From: Rhodoferax sp.
Lineage (GTDB): Bacteria > Pseudomonadota > Gammaproteobacteria > Burkholderiales > Burkholderiaceae_C
DNA: 6,766 nucleotides
Assembly (NCBI GenBank): GCA_028711355.1
Contig: JAQTSL010000199.1
Location: forward strand, 1 to 6,766
Direction of reading: 5' to 3'
The translations under genes were made by a program, and so were the position numbers. Below, in pieces: positions 6,559-6,766 of the stretch (position 1 is the stretch's first letter; each line of letters begins with the position of its first letter). The notes under the pieces are model-generated. The model was not told the DNA's origin and searched no databases. It saw only the letters and a program-made list of their open reading frames with translations.

Positions 6559-6766
6559 ATCCGATGACCGTACCAACCTCGTCCACCACCGGCAGGCCCG
6601 GCAAGCCGGTGTCGAGCAGCACCCGCACTACTCGGCGAATATCGGACTCAGGAGCGACGCTGGGTACCGGTGTCCACATGATGTCTTGCACGTTTTGTTG
6701 CATCAGCGCGCGCCACACCAGGGCGTGTGCATCGGGCGTTGGCAAGCGCTCGGTTTTCATCAAATC
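6494..6766 (-). CDS. C-terminal CBS domain of a CBS-domain protein (5' end beyond window)
   Basis: The open frame enters from the right edge and stops with TAA at 6496-6494. The visible part contains one CBS motif: QNVQDIMWTPVPSVAPESD, then IRRVVRVLLDTG, LPGLPVVDEVG and TVIGFISRSDILRAV, ending TDPPLDLWG. CBS domains normally work in pairs and bind adenosine nucleotides or sense energy or ionic state. The C-terminal ISRSDILRAVVTDPPL resembles the second CBS domain of roughly 200-residue Burkholderiales proteins, so the partner domain probably lies beyond the edge. An ATG at 6760-6758 and a TTG at 6763-6761 exist, but the frame remains open to the edge, so neither can be accepted as the true start. 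It is convergent with the DUF1850 gene. Confidence 0.8.
   Translation of the reverse strand, partial: DLMKTERLPTPDAHALVWRALMQQNVQDIMWTPVPSVAPESDIRRVVRVLLDTGLPGLPVVDEVGTVIGFISRSDILRAVVTDPPLDLWG

Overview
The window looks like a chromosomal segment of a betaproteobacterium, most likely family Comamonadaceae (Rhodoferax/Polaromonas/Acidovorax-like). This rests on its GC-rich coding sequence, the recognisable protein families, and intergenic repeats of a kind I recall from that group. No 16S or other marker is present, so the family-level call is an inference.

Layout from left to right. (1) Minus strand, 1-1006: the N-terminal two thirds of a coniferyl-aldehyde-dehydrogenase-like NAD(P)-dependent aldehyde dehydrogenase, cut by the window's left edge. 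(2) Divergently, from 1058: a 549-residue protein with an N-terminal response-regulator receiver domain, whose phospho-acceptor Asp is replaced by Glu, followed by TPR-like helical repeats and no DNA-binding output domain. (3) From 2768: the periplasmic substrate-binding protein of a TAXI-type TRAP transporter. (4) A 167-base spacer packed with inverted repeats. (5) From 3895: the fused DctQ/DctM-like membrane permease of the same transporter. (6) A 144-base spacer carrying a 69-base double-hairpin REP-like element. (7) From 6055: a DUF1850 protein, a family that accompanies TAXI transporters. (8) A second repeat family between convergent genes. (9) Minus strand, 6494 to the right edge: the C-terminal CBS domain of a protein whose 5' part lies outside the window.

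The core unit is a secondary transporter. The binding protein captures a small, probably carboxylate, solute in the periplasm and the 4TM/12TM permease imports it with an ion gradient. The DUF1850 protein is a likely periplasmic accessory of unknown role. Repeat elements separate all three transporter genes, which could lower permease and DUF1850 expression relative to the binding protein. The receiver/TPR gene lies 60 bases upstream on the same strand and could be co-transcribed, but no functional link is demonstrated.

I see no RNA gene, CRISPR array, transposase gene, phage gene or replication origin. The unusual content is the degenerate receiver domain, the competing hairpins upstream of the permease, the internally duplicated REP-like element, and the repeat that supplies the coding end of the DUF1850 gene.
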